From Aaosphaeria pasadenensis (taxonomy: Eukaryota; Ascomycota; Dothideomycetes; Pleosporales), in contig JAKLMB010000012.1 of the NCBI GenBank assembly GCA_022813625.1, positions 124,001-188,000 on the forward strand: a stretch of DNA of 64,000 nt, given 5' to 3'. The position numbers and the translations under genes are program-made. The notes under the pieces are model-generated. The model was not told where the DNA came from, made no database searches, and was given only the letters and a program-made list of their open reading frames with translations. This document shows, in pieces, positions 22,772 to 34,055 of this stretch (its first letter is position 1; each line of letters starts with the position of its first letter).

Positions 22772-23863
22772 TCATGCTGTTGCTTTCACCACGGGTGTGT
22801 CCTCAAGCTGGCCTTGACCCATTGCCTTTTGCAAATTGAAACCCCTAGCTTCCTGTCCAGCATTCAGCCCCCATGCGGTCGGACTGTCATCGTGAACCGT
22901 CGTCCGACGAACATCTCGAATATGCTTGCCCTCAAAGCTACCTCCCGTCGCACGATGCAGGACGCATGTATTGTCCCACGCAATCATATCGCCTGTATTG
23001 ATCCAATCCACGTGTAAAACGTGCTTCGGAGACGTAACGTGATCCATCAACCTCTTCAACAACGCATTGGATTCGTTCTCTGGAAGAGGTCCTTCGTCTG
23101 TCTCGAGATGGTGACAATGCGCTGCAATGTATAGATTCTTACGACCGGAGGGCTCGTGGGTTTGCACGAGTCTGTGACGAGTCATTGGCTGGGACGTTGG
23201 GTCGAGGTCGGCGAAGAATTCCGGAGAGCCCAGCTTTCGTGAGTGCAGGAGCGTATGTGCTCCGATGTAGTCTTTCTCAAGGAGCTGATTCTTAGTATCC
23301 TTGTCCAGGTCATCAAAGGCGGCTCGGCTGTCGGCAAACGCAGTCTCGCCGCCGGTATTAGGAGGAGGAAGCTTGACAGCTCTCAGCAACGACCAACTAG
23401 CTCGGCGAGGATTGAATGAAGAGTCAACATGGAACAGTGCGTTTCCTTTGTTGTAGTGCGATCGTGGAGCATCCGGATGGATTACATTGCCGTCCTCGTC
23501 TACATTGCCTGCGTCGAAAAGCTCAAAGTGTTTATATCGGAGCTTACGACCTCCCGTGAGGTACCTTTTCACATTGTCGAGCTCGCCGAGTTTGGCGGAG
23601 AAAGCAACGTGCTCGTCGTCACTCATCTCGGTCTGGCGGAAGACCAAAACCCCGTACTGTGCCATTGGTGGTGAGTAGATAGAAGACAGAATTGGGCCTA
23701 GGGTTTGACAACATACTTTGGCCATGGCGGATTTTATCTCTTTCAGCTGTTTGTCGGACATATTGTGGAAATCAGCGCCAATCACCTCAGCGGCGAAGCT
23801 TGAGTGAAGCTCCTTGATGGAGATGGTCTCGAAGGGAGTGTCCTGGGTGAGTAGTCCTGGCAT
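22772..23863 (-). CDS. TauD/TfdA-family 2-oxoglutarate-dependent dioxygenase
   Basis: Non-heme Fe(II)/2-oxoglutarate dioxygenase of the TauD/TfdA group. Fungal members use taurine, related sulfonates, aryloxyalkanoates or other small acids; the substrate here is not evident. Two exons, 23863-23717 and 23656-22772, give 343 residues, the usual length. The metal triad is visible as HVD at residues 125-127 and the distal His in VLHRATGG at about 283, and the 2-oxoglutarate Arg lies in DVRRTTV near 299. GGETAFADSRAAFDDL is the typical following strand. The 60-nt intron (GTATGT...CACAG) is a multiple of three with no stop, so retention would insert 20 residues. No signal peptide; a cytosolic enzyme. 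Confidence 0.88.
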   Translation of the reverse strand: MPGLLTQDTPFETISIKELHSSFAAEVIGADFHNMSDKQLKEIKSAMAKVCCQTLGPILSSIYSPPMAQYGVLVFRQTEMSDDEHVAFSAKLGELDNVKRYLTGGRKLRYKHFELFDAGNVDEDGNVIHPDAPRSHYNKGNALFHVDSSFNPRRASWSLLRAVKLPPPNTGGETAFADSRAAFDDLDKDTKNQLLEKDYIGAHTLLHSRKLGSPEFFADLDPTSQPMTRHRLVQTHEPSGRKNLYIAAHCHHLETDEGPLPENESNALLKRLMDHVTSPKHVLHVDWINTGDMIAWDNTCVLHRATGGSFEGKHIRDVRRTTVHDDSPTAWGLNAGQEARGFNLQKAMGQGQLEDTPVVKATA

Positions 23864-25314
23864 AGTGATAATTGTGTGTAGGTTAGAAAGATGGTCATGT
23901 ATTATGCACGCAATGTAATACTCCCAGATGTGTGTACTAAACATACAAACAAGTCTGTCCTATATATCTGTTCCTAGGGACCATGGCTACATGGATGCTC
24001 CTTCGGGATTCGGTGCGGACAAAGTTCCGAGCATCTTCACCAAGCCCGGCAATTCCAATAGGGCTAGAGTTTGACGTAGCATGGGGTGCTTGTCCAGGTT
24101 CTGTGTTTGCGAGGATGTTCAATCAGACCACTCCGTTGGCATCGCTAGGATCGTGGATGTGTAGTCGCTTGTGATCGGCGCTGCTTGTCCCCACTTTACC
24201 CCGCAAGTTGACATGGAGATTCCCCCACAAGGCAATGTGGGGCGACAGTCTAAGGTCAAGTTATACTTACAGAAGGTTGGCACGTCGGGCTGGCTCCATG
24301 TATGTAGTGTTTATTTAAGAGTGTACTGTAACTAGTAAATAATCTTAGCTGCTTTCAGTAAACCTTGTAAAGGTACTGTTGTAAATATACAATATTAGCA
24401 GGGGGCTAACCTAGCGGGACAAACCTCTATATATTTACGAGTTCCTAGATCAGATGTAGTAGCACGAGTGTCTTAATACCGGAGGATTTGGTTATTCCTT
24501 TCACGATGTCTATTTTTTCAGTATTGCGAGATAGAGTGAACTGCCGCTTTCAACACACTAAGATAACAAACTACGACAATTAGAATTTTTCAAGCTTCTA
24601 ACGCGAATGGAGGTTTCATGGAACACCGCTCATGATATAAAGATAAGAAATATGGTATCTTTGTAGCTGATAGTATCTAATCTTCTGCCATGTATAGTCT
24701 AAGCAGAGTTAGATGAGATGACACTTACTGGACCTACTAGGAGATGGCCTTTCATCTAAGGCCATCTCCCACAAGTTCAGAGTGATTGGCGAGTGCCATC
24801 AATGAGCAATAACTATGATTTGATTCTAGCAGTGATTGAGGATTCCGGGTGAGCAGTGTTGAGGTGAAGGTGCGCTAGTCCATCAACACTTAAAGGTTCA
24901 CCGCACAACCTCCCATCACAACAAAATAACAACTTGCCTCAGAGTTCACAGCAGCTTGCCTCCAATTAAGCTCCAACCAAGGAAGGATCTTGTCAGCCCG
25001 ATCGGGTGTGACATATCACTTGTTACGCCCCTGCGTACAGTGCACACAACTGCACCTTCTCAGCTTTGACTAACTTACAAAAGAAGGGAGTATTAGGAAG
25101 CGCTCGCTCGTTACTGAGATTTTTGGATTTTACCAGCGAATTCCTAGTCTTCATACTCATCGTACATTTTGCATTTTTGCAAGAACACAACGCTGGCTAA
25201 GTTGAAGTGTAGGAGCGACCTACCTGCAAGCTAATTGCGAGCATCTAGTGTCTGACTGTTTGTCCTTCGAATTCTACCATTATCTCATCAAACTACACTC
25301 GCTTGTGTAAGAGG
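23864..25314. other. Gene-free stretch, about 1.45 kb
   Basis: No coding gene recognised on either strand. Contents: AT-rich DNA around 24300-24620, the 12-bp inverted repeat at 24738-24771, and a segment starting TGTTACGCCCCTGCG near 25020 that resembles the start of some fungal LTRs, without a matching end. The end holds the leader of the next gene. Confidence 0.45.
24738..24771. repeat. Perfect 12-bp inverted repeat (hairpin)
   Basis: GGAGATGGCCTT at 24740-24751 and its exact reverse complement AAGGCCATCTCC at 24758-24769 flank a 6-nt loop. It lies in gene-free DNA about 0.9 kb upstream of the dioxygenase gene and about 0.55 kb upstream of the next gene. It could be a MITE remnant or a regulatory palindrome. 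Confidence 0.7.
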
Positions 25315-27210
25315 ATGATGGAAGGATCTTCGAATATCCAACCCTACAGAACTCCCTACATTGGTGTCAACATCGCCGATGGCCGATTTGTGAGTCTACG
25401 ACTAGATATTCGTGATATTCACCATCAGCATGGTTATTGGCTGTTCGAACCGACCTCTGTGCCTGATGCTTGTGCTTTGGGAATCAGAGACCCTGAGGCC
25501 GTCATTAGAGCTGTCTGGAAGAAGTATAACGGTACTTCATTAGACGGACTCATCCTTCGCTGGATACCTAGCCGATCGGATACCTTCCAGGCACCGAGAA
25601 GTGGGAATGCCAAAGCCCATTTCTTTTCCATTACAGGTGAAAGAAGGGAGCTTGGCCAGTCGGGATTGTGTGGTTCATATGACCTACCAACATATCCTAA
25701 TGATGAAGATGGAAGGTTACTTCAGTATCGAAGGGACCAATTTGCAGCGCAAGCAGCGAAAAGCCTGCGTCCTTCACTAAATGTGTCCGCATCCAGACCA
25801 TCGACCGGAAAGGATGGACATAGATTCAATATGCCGACTGATTCTCGACGTACTCTTGAATCGACTCCATCCGCTGAAGCTGCAGGTCCTACCACTCTCG
25901 TACCCAAATCCAATCGAGACCACCGCCCTTCCAGACAGGGTCTCGTCAAGCTACCGCAGTCACTGCCAGTGCCAACAGACGACAGCCCTACTACTTCTAC
26001 CACTCCGCCGTTTCTCCTTGAACGTGAAAATAACAGCGAGCAACCGAGCCCATTCGATGTCCGGCGCGAGACCACAAGCCCAGATTTGGAAGGCACGAGG
26101 CGCCGAACCTTGCTGTTGAATCTAGAAGGTCCTATGGTGCCATACAGCTCACTACCCCATTCTCCCAAGAATCAGTTGGAATCGCCTGCGTCGGCTCCAC
26201 AATCCATCAAATTTATTCCGACTGAGAACCTTCCTGGTACGCTGTCAGACCTTTCACACTTGGTACCAATGCTGACTTCCGGTAGATCTTAGCAGCCGAT
26301 GTTTGCCTATTCCCGAGTGCGCAAATAGCCCAGCGCCTGCTTCGTCGCGCAGCCAAATGGAGGGGAACCTTCCAGATACCGAGATAAGCACACAAGAAAG
26401 TATAAATGTTATGGGAAAACTATCTGCAGATGTCCATTCCAACGAGGGTGGAATCATCTCTCCTGCTCCAGCAGAAGACACTATCAGTTCACAAATCATG
26501 ACGGATGCTTCTGAGATGAACCTAAACCGCCAGGACGAAAGGATTACGCCAGTCCCGGCTCCGAATACTCCCTCCGCCTTGGCTCGTGAAAACTGGCCCT
26601 ATTCTGCAATCCCAAACTCCACGGAATTTCCAGCTATGCTAGGGTCGCCACAGCGAGAAAGTGAAATCGAAAATCAGTTACTCAACGCTTTCGTTCCTTG
26701 CATGGACTGCGGAAAGCTTTTGGGCCACACCATTGAGTGTCATATCGGCAGTGAGTTTTCTTATCATTGATTCCAAACCTTCATCTGACCAGTGATTTAG
26801 GCTTGAAGCTGGTTGAAAAGCCAAACGCACTAGAGCTACGCCGTATAGCAGACCAGGTAGAGAGACTTGATCCAGAGCAGTGGCGCGAGCATCGAGATCC
26901 GCCTCCCAAAGAGCGTGAAGATCATGCTACCGTGATCTCCGGAATTATAGAGCTCATTCGGAACGATGACAGCTACAAGGCTGATGAGTGCTTGCATAGC
27001 CTGACTGATGAAGCCTTGGTGATCGCATGGGGCTTGAGGCAGTGCAATAGTACGAAGGCGGAGATAGTCTTCTTGTGAGTTAAAGTTCTCCAAATCAGTG
27101 GACTAAGTATTGAATATTGCAGCGATGGTGACCGGCCTTATGTCCTGGGAACACCTCCAGATGAAGAGCCGGAGGACCATGAAAGATCAAAGGAAGGCAC
27201 GGATAACTAG
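25315..27210 (+). CDS. Unrecognised fungal protein with C-terminal CxxC motif; one junction unresolved
   Basis: The first frame runs 25315-26292; the second, a different frame, continues to 26750; then clear introns 26751-26800 and 27075-27122 lead to the stop at 27210. The first two frames join if an intron 26237-26333 or 26282-26333 is removed, but neither has a good branch site; the best-looking intron, 26237-26292, gives the wrong frame. So this is either a weak splice or a frameshift. The N-terminal 120 residues look folded (PYRTPYIGVNIADGRFVSLR, HHQHGYWLFEPTSVP); the middle is Ser/Pro-rich and disordered; near the end lie CMDCGKLLGHTIECH, a possible metal site, and an acidic helical stretch. 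I assign no function. Confidence 0.55.
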
Positions 27211-27698
27211 AGAAACTCCATGTCTGGAGCTTCATTGATGCATGCTTGATGGAATTTTGTGTATGATCACGGCAGTGTATTCAAAATAGTAGCAACGGCG
27301 TGCTTCTGAGAAGTGAGGAACCACAAAACGGGCCAAGGGCACGAATTCATGTACACTACTTAATATACTATGCCAAAGCTGGAAAGCAATTGGAGTGCAT
27401 AATAGATAGACTTCTGAAATGGTGATTGACCGATGCATCGCGAAAGCACTTTCTCCACGCTAATTGCGGAACAGTGATACCGATTTCGAGAAGTAAAGGC
27501 TATTTGCTAGGCTATGAACCAGAATTGACGTTATCCACGAACGAGGTGAATGTTCAGAAAGAAAACAACATGATGTGTTATGTCCTGATGCAGGCCTGCT
27601 CAATCTCCATTTCGGATTTCCAGTAAGATGCCTGTATAGGAGCAGATATCGTTCAAGACGTGCCCTCCTTATAGTCAACGGCTGCCTATCTTTGGTAA
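27211..27698. other. Convergent 3' intergenic region
   Basis: It lies between the stop at 27210 (+) and the stop of the LovD-like gene at 27699 (-). AT-rich; no gene seen. Confidence 0.4.
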
Positions 27699-29018
27699 TT
27701 ACAGGCGTGGACTCACGCGATGCTTCGCATATAGCTGATAAATTCCAGCAGTGAATTGCCTGTTAAGTACCGCGCATTTGGAATCACCAGTAGGCAACAA
27801 TTGCGTCGCAAAGAGGCCACAGACCCCGTCTTTGCGATCAACCCACTACGCTGTAGTCAGTAAAGTCTATTTTGAGCATTAGTTAAAGACGTACCCAGAT
27901 CAAGTTCGGCAAGCCACCCCAAATCATAGTGTTTTCCTTCATCTCATTCGGCACATCGTCACAGACGAGTAAGCCACCAAGACCCCAATCCTTCTTGATG
28001 TCCTTTGGAAGTCCACCCATGGCATTATTAGACATGTCGTCCTGCAAAACAGCGTTAAGCATAGCGGTGCTGCCTTCCCCGAGGTTTGGCGTAAAGAACA
28101 GTTCCACAGTCTCTTTCTTCAAGATCTTCTCGTTCTCATCTGTCGTCAAAAGCCCAACGAGGACCTTCAAGTATTCCTCGATGCTAGTGTAAACACCCTG
28201 CCCACCAAGACAATCCTCAAGCTCACTACCGTCCGCAGTGGCGTTGACATCCTTCTCATCCCATGCGCCCACCGTTTCCGACCCCTCAAACCTCTTCGAC
28301 ATGCGCGCCCTCCTCTCCTTAAGATCCGGCCTCGTCGAAAGTTTAAACGTCATATCCTTGATTCCCAGTGGCTCCCACAGATTCTTCCTCATGTACTCCT
28401 CCAAAGTGAGGCCCGAAATCCGCTCAACCAGCAACCCAGCGTAATCAATACCAGGGCCGTACATCCAGCTCGTTCCGGGCTCAAATACCAACGGGGCGCT
28501 AAATCGCTCGAGAAGCTTACCGCTTGTGCTGGGCTCGCGGCCGTGGTACTTCAACCACGCAATCAGCTTCGGGTGCAGGGCGTCGTAGGACAGGCCGCTC
28601 GAGTGCGTGAGCAGGTGACGCAGGGTGATGGGCGTCTTGTGCGGCGTCTCGATGGGGGAGCCGTCCTCGTTGAAGTCTTCCAGGAGGGGGTGGTCTTTGA
28701 GTTCTGGGATGTGCTTGTAGATGGGGTCGTCGAGGGTTACTTGGCCGCGCTCGACGAGCTGGAGCGCGCTGATTGAGGTCATGAGTTTGGTGCAGGAGGC
28801 TATCCACATTACGGTGTTGAGGGCGTAGGGCTTGGAGTCTGGGTCGCTTCCGAGGGCTTTGGAGTAGTTGAAGGACCCTAGAGTTTATTGAATTAGAGTT
28901 TGTGATTGTTGTGATGGGGAGATTTGGAGGTACCATCACGGTTTCGGGCTTGCACGACGGCGCCTGAGATGTGTTGTTGAGAGACTGCACTCTCTAGAGC
29001 TTTCTCGAAATCTGCCAT
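27699..29018 (-). CDS. Beta-lactamase-fold serine hydrolase/acyltransferase (LovD-like)
   Basis: Serine hydrolase of the class C beta-lactamase/EstB/LovD type. Fungal members include secondary-metabolite acyltransferases and plain esterases. Three exons, 29018-28934, 28877-27895 and 27845-27699, give 404 residues. The nucleophile motif is SCTK at residues 56-59 (S-x-x-K), and the catalytic Tyr is probably that in SWMYGPG near 168. LRHLLTHSSGLSYD and YMRKNLWEPLGIKDM are family strands. The last intron (GTACGT...GCGTAG) was placed so that the tail reads WWVDRKDGVCGLFATQLLPT; an upstream CTACAG acceptor gives a poorer fit. No signal peptide. No polyketide synthase or other biosynthetic core enzyme lies nearby, so a pathway role is unsupported. 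Confidence 0.85.
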
Positions 29019-30029
29019 GATCGATCAAGTCTGAAGTATTTGAAGCCAGTCAAGTGTATCTACTTGATATCTTTTATTATCGAATCGTCTACCGCGAAGA
29101 GTGACGTCGCACAGTTCAAACAATCAGGCAAGTGGGCTAGAGGGAGTTGGTGAGAAAAAGGAAAGTATGTTCTATATATTGTCGTAATAATTCACAGGCC
29201 TTATATATATTGAGTAAGTGCACATCCCAAGCTCGCCAAAATCCGCAAGAAATACCCCATCTGTGTTGGTCGTTTCGCGATTAGTCGTTGTCAGAGATGT
29301 ACTTGTATGTATTTGCCTCGGCAAGATAGTCAATGGACGGGGACCCTGGAACAATGTGGGGTTTAGTCTACCTATGGATTCCTTCATTCGGTAGCGAGTA
29401 CTGTATAACGATGTCATTGGTTTTCACAAGATATTGTAGGCGCTATCGTATGATTCGTAAATTCTGGTTGCGGGGGTTCGCAGACAATCGCTTGTCCTGG
29501 ACTAAATGCTTGCATAACTCTGATACCTACGAGGCGGGGATGCAATGGCTACATGTCCTCATCTCAAGGCATACACAGCACTACGAATCGTGCCAGCGAC
29601 GTCGAGACTAGTGTGATTTATTCAAGGTACCCTTTGATGCGCGAATAATGGCGGACGATGAGTGCGAGTCAATGAAGTTGATTGATACAACCTCGCGATG
29701 ATGTTACAATGGCAACGTGGCGAACAGATTGCAGTGCACCTCTGACTATGTCTGACTTATGGTATGTAGTTGGAGTCATCATATAAATCTTGTCAAAACT
29801 AAGTGGCGGTGAGTGTCCTCGATGTCCACATTGTCAGACAGTACAGCATCGGTTCAGCACAATGATATTTAATATCTACCTGGGTACGTTGAAGTCATGC
29901 AGATCATAGGCGGAGAACATATGCTTTTGTATTCTTGTCTTCGACTATACACAAAGACGAAGACGTTTGCTGTACTAGATAGATAGTTAAAGGATGATAT
30001 GGAATGCACGAGCAGTCGCTGTAAGAAAG
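29019..30029. other. Gene-free stretch, about 1 kb
   Basis: Promoter of the LovD-like gene on its left, 3' flank of the epimerase-like gene on its right. Short unrelated open frames only; nothing recognised. Confidence 0.4.
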
Positions 30030-31190
30030 CTATCCAGCTACCTCCGCAGCATGACCCTTGATCAGGCCTTGCTCCTTTGCTTCCAATTCCACTATATCTG
30101 GCAGTAATTCAGACAACTTCTTACCCTTTGACGTCCAGCCGAGTACTTTCCTTGCCCTGATTGCTCTGCCTCTGGAATTGGTACCCCAGAGCCGGGGTCC
30201 AGGCTTCAAAAGCTGGACAACCTCCTCCTTTCCGAGGCTGTCTAGCTCCGTCGTCTTGATAAGTTTCTTGTCGTATGCTATCTTTGCAATGCTCTGCGCG
30301 ACCTCGCCCCATACTATATCTCCATCTTCGGCGAAGTAATACCCTTCATCGTTCCACGTTGCCTTGCTACCGCTGGGAGAGAGAGCAGCAGTCACCAGAC
30401 CAAGAAAGACATTGCTAAGGTCTTGTACATTGACTTCCGCCCAGACATTCTTGCCGGCTCCAACTTGGAAACCTTTTCCTCGTTTCAGAACCTCGCGTGC
30501 CATCCAGTACGCTTGCATGCTTTTCCTGTTGTCTGGCCCACGTCCAGGGCCGGAAATGCATGGCGGACAGACAATCGCCGTCGAAATTTTGCCCGGATGA
30601 GCTTTCGAAGCAGCGAGTATGATCTTGTCGACATCGCGATGGATTGCCACGTCAGGGAGCGAAGTAACCTCCTTGATGCCGTCCCAGTCATCGTACACCT
30701 TCGTGCTAGTCTCCCCATAGACGTCGATCTCAGAGTCCCGGAACGTGAGAATTCCGGTGCCTGACGTGTGAATGAGATACCCAGTTCCAGTTTGACGCTT
30801 CGCAAGGCCGGCGATCAGGGCATGAGCTGATCCAACGTGATCGCAATTCGCCGTGTGTACGACAACATCGGCCTTTGACGCCTCTTCGATAAGAAGATCT
30901 GTGCTATCCAGATCGCCATATACAAGACGGACTTTAGAGAATTGGGATGCGACTTTGGCTCCTTTGTCGCTATTTCGGACGAGAGCTGTGATCTCTAAAT
31001 CTGGATGGGCGGTTGCAATGGCGAAGAGTGCATCACCACCGATGTAGCCCGTGACGCCAGTTCTGATGGTGTATCAGCAGGTGACTCAATAACATTTTAT
31101 ATTAATTTCATTTCATCGAAGCAACCCTATGAGGGTACGGACATACATTTGTCACATAATGGCGGATACTCACATGAACAGTTTTGCCAT
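30030..31190 (-). CDS. NAD(P)-dependent epimerase/dehydratase-like Rossmann protein
   Basis: Extended short-chain dehydrogenase fold. Two exons: a 17-nt first exon (31190-31174) and 31062-30030, split by a 111-nt intron, giving 349 residues. The N-terminus reads KLFITGVTGYIGGDAL with the GxxGxxG nucleotide-binding motif at residues 8-14, and Arg in ALVRN marks the adenosine ribose end. The core includes LVYGDLDSTDLL and a Tyr-x-x-x-Lys region is not obvious, so it may act as an NmrA-like or atypical epimerase. The C-terminal half contains ICPPCISGPGRG-type and GEVAQSIAKIAY segments. Similar fungal proteins are usually annotated only as NAD-dependent epimerases; substrate unknown. The tiny first exon was chosen because it supplies the start and completes the motif. 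Confidence 0.8.
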
Positions 31191-32068
31191 GGTGAACGAT
31201 AGCGATATCACTCCCAACTCTCGAAAAGTGAAGATCGGAGTATCAGATTGGGTCTTGCAGTCAAATGTCAAGCTCCTTTGATATAGCTTACTTCTGGATG
31301 TTGCCTGGCTCAATGCGGGGAGAAGGGGCTATTAAGTATATACGTCATGTTGCATTATTCAGCACAAGCAATGCCCACGCTTCGTGAACGGGATGATAAA
31401 TCTCACTGCATTGACTCACTTGGTTCCATTCCGATCGATATTCCGGACATCATTCCGTACGTTTGATGATTGTGAGAGAGATCGTCAGGTTGGAACGGAA
31501 TATGAGGGTTGTAGCACTTCCCAGAAGTATGATGACTTCTGCCAGCTAACCCCTGATTGGCCAATGCAAGTTTACACAACATTTCTATTATATTTAAATA
31601 TTATAATATTATAATATTATTTACCGGATACAAGCGTGTTTACATGGTGATCGTAACAATAGTGGGTGGCACGGTGGCTAGGACTATTTCTAGGCTTCCC
31701 CTCAGGCTGAGGAGGTACATAACCATTCATTCCGCATCCTGGACCTTGAAATACGCAATAGGATATGACAGTTATCTTTTGTGAACCAGTAGATATCCAT
31801 TTAAATAATCAATACAACACTACTCTAACAGTAACAATAGAACAAGGGAAATAGGATGTATTGCAACATTGCTAGAATGCTTTATTCTGGTGATGAGGGT
31901 TTCCACCTGCATGCAATCGAGCTTAGTAAGCGTAGCTTTGACCCTCACAGGACATACGTCTACGTCAACCGACCGCTAGAGGTCGACATGGGTTCATGAG
32001 CTTGTCGCGAGCGGAAGAGCTGCAATCCCTAGATGTTTTCACCATAATCTTGTAACACTTCACCCACC
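31191..32068. promoter_or_regulatory. Divergent intergenic region with AT-rich tract
   Basis: It lies between the divergent epimerase-like gene and VPS45. Around 31587-31622 there is an almost pure A/T tract made of an ATAATATT unit, which could form cruciforms. No gene seen. Confidence 0.45.
31590..31621. repeat. ATAATATT-type tandem/palindromic AT tract
   Basis: A 32-bp run without G or C, made of two to three copies of ATAATATT with internal palindromes. Its role is unknown; such tracts often mark promoter or nucleosome-free DNA. Confidence 0.6.
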
Positions 32069-34055
32069 ATGGACATCGTGCAAGCCGTCTCCGGCTATGT
32101 CACCAAGATGGTGTCAACCGGAGACAACGCGGCAACAGGCACCACCGCGGCCAAGATGAAGATACTCCTCCTGGACAATGAGACTGTAGGTTTGTCTCCA
32201 CTTCCTGTGTACCGTGTGATGGCTGCTAATCATGCGTTCCTATAGGTTTCTATAGCCTCAACCGCGACGACGCAGTCGGCTCTCCTGACCCATGAAGTCT
32301 ACCTCACCGAGTACTACTCCACCTCTCGCATGTATACATCTGTCTAATCAATTGCTTAGCCGGTTAGACAACCAACAGCGCGAAAAGATGCGCCACCTTC
32401 GCTGTCTTTGTTTCATTCGACCGTCCCCCGACTCTATACAAAACCTTATCGAGGAACTGAGGGAGCCAAAATATGGGGAATACAACATATGTGAGGCGCA
32501 CTGCGTAGGGGAACGAGGAACACTGTTCTGACAGCAACAGATTTCAGCAATATCATCAAGAAATCTTCTTTGGAGCGATTAGCTGAAGCCGACGACCACG
32601 AAGTTGTCCGAGCGGTGCAGGAATACTTTGCGGACTTCCTCGTCATAAACCCCGATCTTGCCTCGTTCGATCTAGGGTTCCCTAAACATCGCATATGGAG
32701 CACAACACCGGATGGCTGGAATCAGGATTCTTTACAACGGTCAACAGAGGGTGTCATGGCGCTGCTGCTTGCCTTGAAGAAGAAGCCGTTGATACGGTAC
32801 CAGAAGAACAGCTTGTTGGCGAAGAAGCTCGCGACAGAGGTCCGCTACAACATGACACAGGAAGACCAACTTTTCGACTTCCGAAAGACAGATACCCCAC
32901 CCATACTGCTTATCGTGGATCGCCGAGACGATCCTGTGACACCACTTCTGACCCAATGGACATATCAGGCAATGGTGCACGAGCTATTAGGCATAAACAA
33001 TGGACGAGTAGACTTACGGGACGTCCCAGAAATACGTCCCGAGATGAAGGTTCGCATGAACGGCTTTCGCAAAGCTGCGCCTACTAACAAGAGCATAGGA
33101 AATCACGCTTTCACAAGAGCAAGATCCCTTCTTCAAGAAGAACATGTACCTCAACTTTGGCGATCTCGGACAGAATGCTAAAGACTATGTGGAACAATTC
33201 GCATCTAAGCAGCAAGGCACACAAAAACTAGATTCCATTGCAGACATGAAGCGCTTCATTGAGGATTTTCCAGAGTTCCGCAAGCTCTCCGGAAACGTCA
33301 CCAAGCACGTTACTCTTGTGGGCGAGTTGAGTCGGAGAGTGGGCGAGGATAGTTTGCTGGACGTGAGTGAGCTAGAGCAAAGCTTAGCTTGCACGGACAA
33401 CCATTCGAACGACGTCAAGACGTTGCAGAAGCTGATCACGAATCCCCAAATTCCAGCCGACAACAAACTAAGGCTGGTCGCCATATACGCGCTGCGATAC
33501 GCTAAACATTCATCAAATTCCACGCCTGCCCTCCTGGAGCTCCTCAATGTTGCGGGAGTTTCTCGTCGCCGCATAAACCTCGTCGCTGACCTTCTCACGT
33601 ATCACAACTCGTTACATGCATTGAGCACCGCGGGCGGTGTGCCGGACCTTTTCCAGGCAGGCTCGTTTTTCGGTGGCGCGCGCGATCGGTTCAAGGGACT
33701 GAAAGGCGTGGAGAACGTCTATACGCAGCATTCGCCTCGGCTGGAAGCGACGCTGCAGGACTTGATCAAGGGCCGACTCAATCAACAAGTGTATCCGTTC
33801 GTTGAAGGAGGCGGATCGACCAAGGACAAGCCACAGGACATCATCATCTTCATGGTGGGTGGCACGACATACGAGGAGGCGAAGATGGTTGCGCAGGTCA
33901 ATGCAAGTTCTCCAGGCGTTCGCGTCGTTCTTGCGGGAACGACAGTGCATAACAGTTCGACATTCTTAGAGGAGGTGGAGGATGTGGTGAGTTCTTGGCC
34001 CGAAGCGCCTGCAACGTCAGCCGCAGGTCGGCTACGAAGGGAAATAGGAAGGTGA
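32069..34055 (+). CDS. VPS45: Vps45, Sec1/Munc18-family vesicle fusion protein
   Basis: Vps45 binds endosomal and Golgi t-SNAREs (Tlg2 in yeast) and controls membrane fusion toward the vacuole. Five exons: 32069-32185, 32246-32310, 32360-32490, 32541-33049 and 33099-34055, giving 592 residues (yeast 577). Landmarks are MKILLLDNET near residue 31, TTQSALLTHEVYL, MRHLRCLCFIRPSPDSIQ, LREPKYGEYNIYFSNI, SSLERLAEADDHEVV, LLIVDRRDDPVTPLLTQWTY and KKNMYLNFGDLG. The C-terminal part includes PFVEGGGSTKDKPQDIIIFM and a Gly-Thr-Thr TYEEAK region typical of Sec1 proteins. The fourth intron uses a GTTCGC donor, yet the protein match across it is excellent. A cytosolic peripheral membrane protein. Confidence 0.92.

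Noticed and set aside
22772..31190. A secondary-metabolite cluster formed by the dioxygenase, LovD-like and epimerase-like genes
   Set aside because: No polyketide synthase, peptide synthetase, terpene cyclase, P450 or transporter lies among them, and unrelated genes and long gaps separate them.
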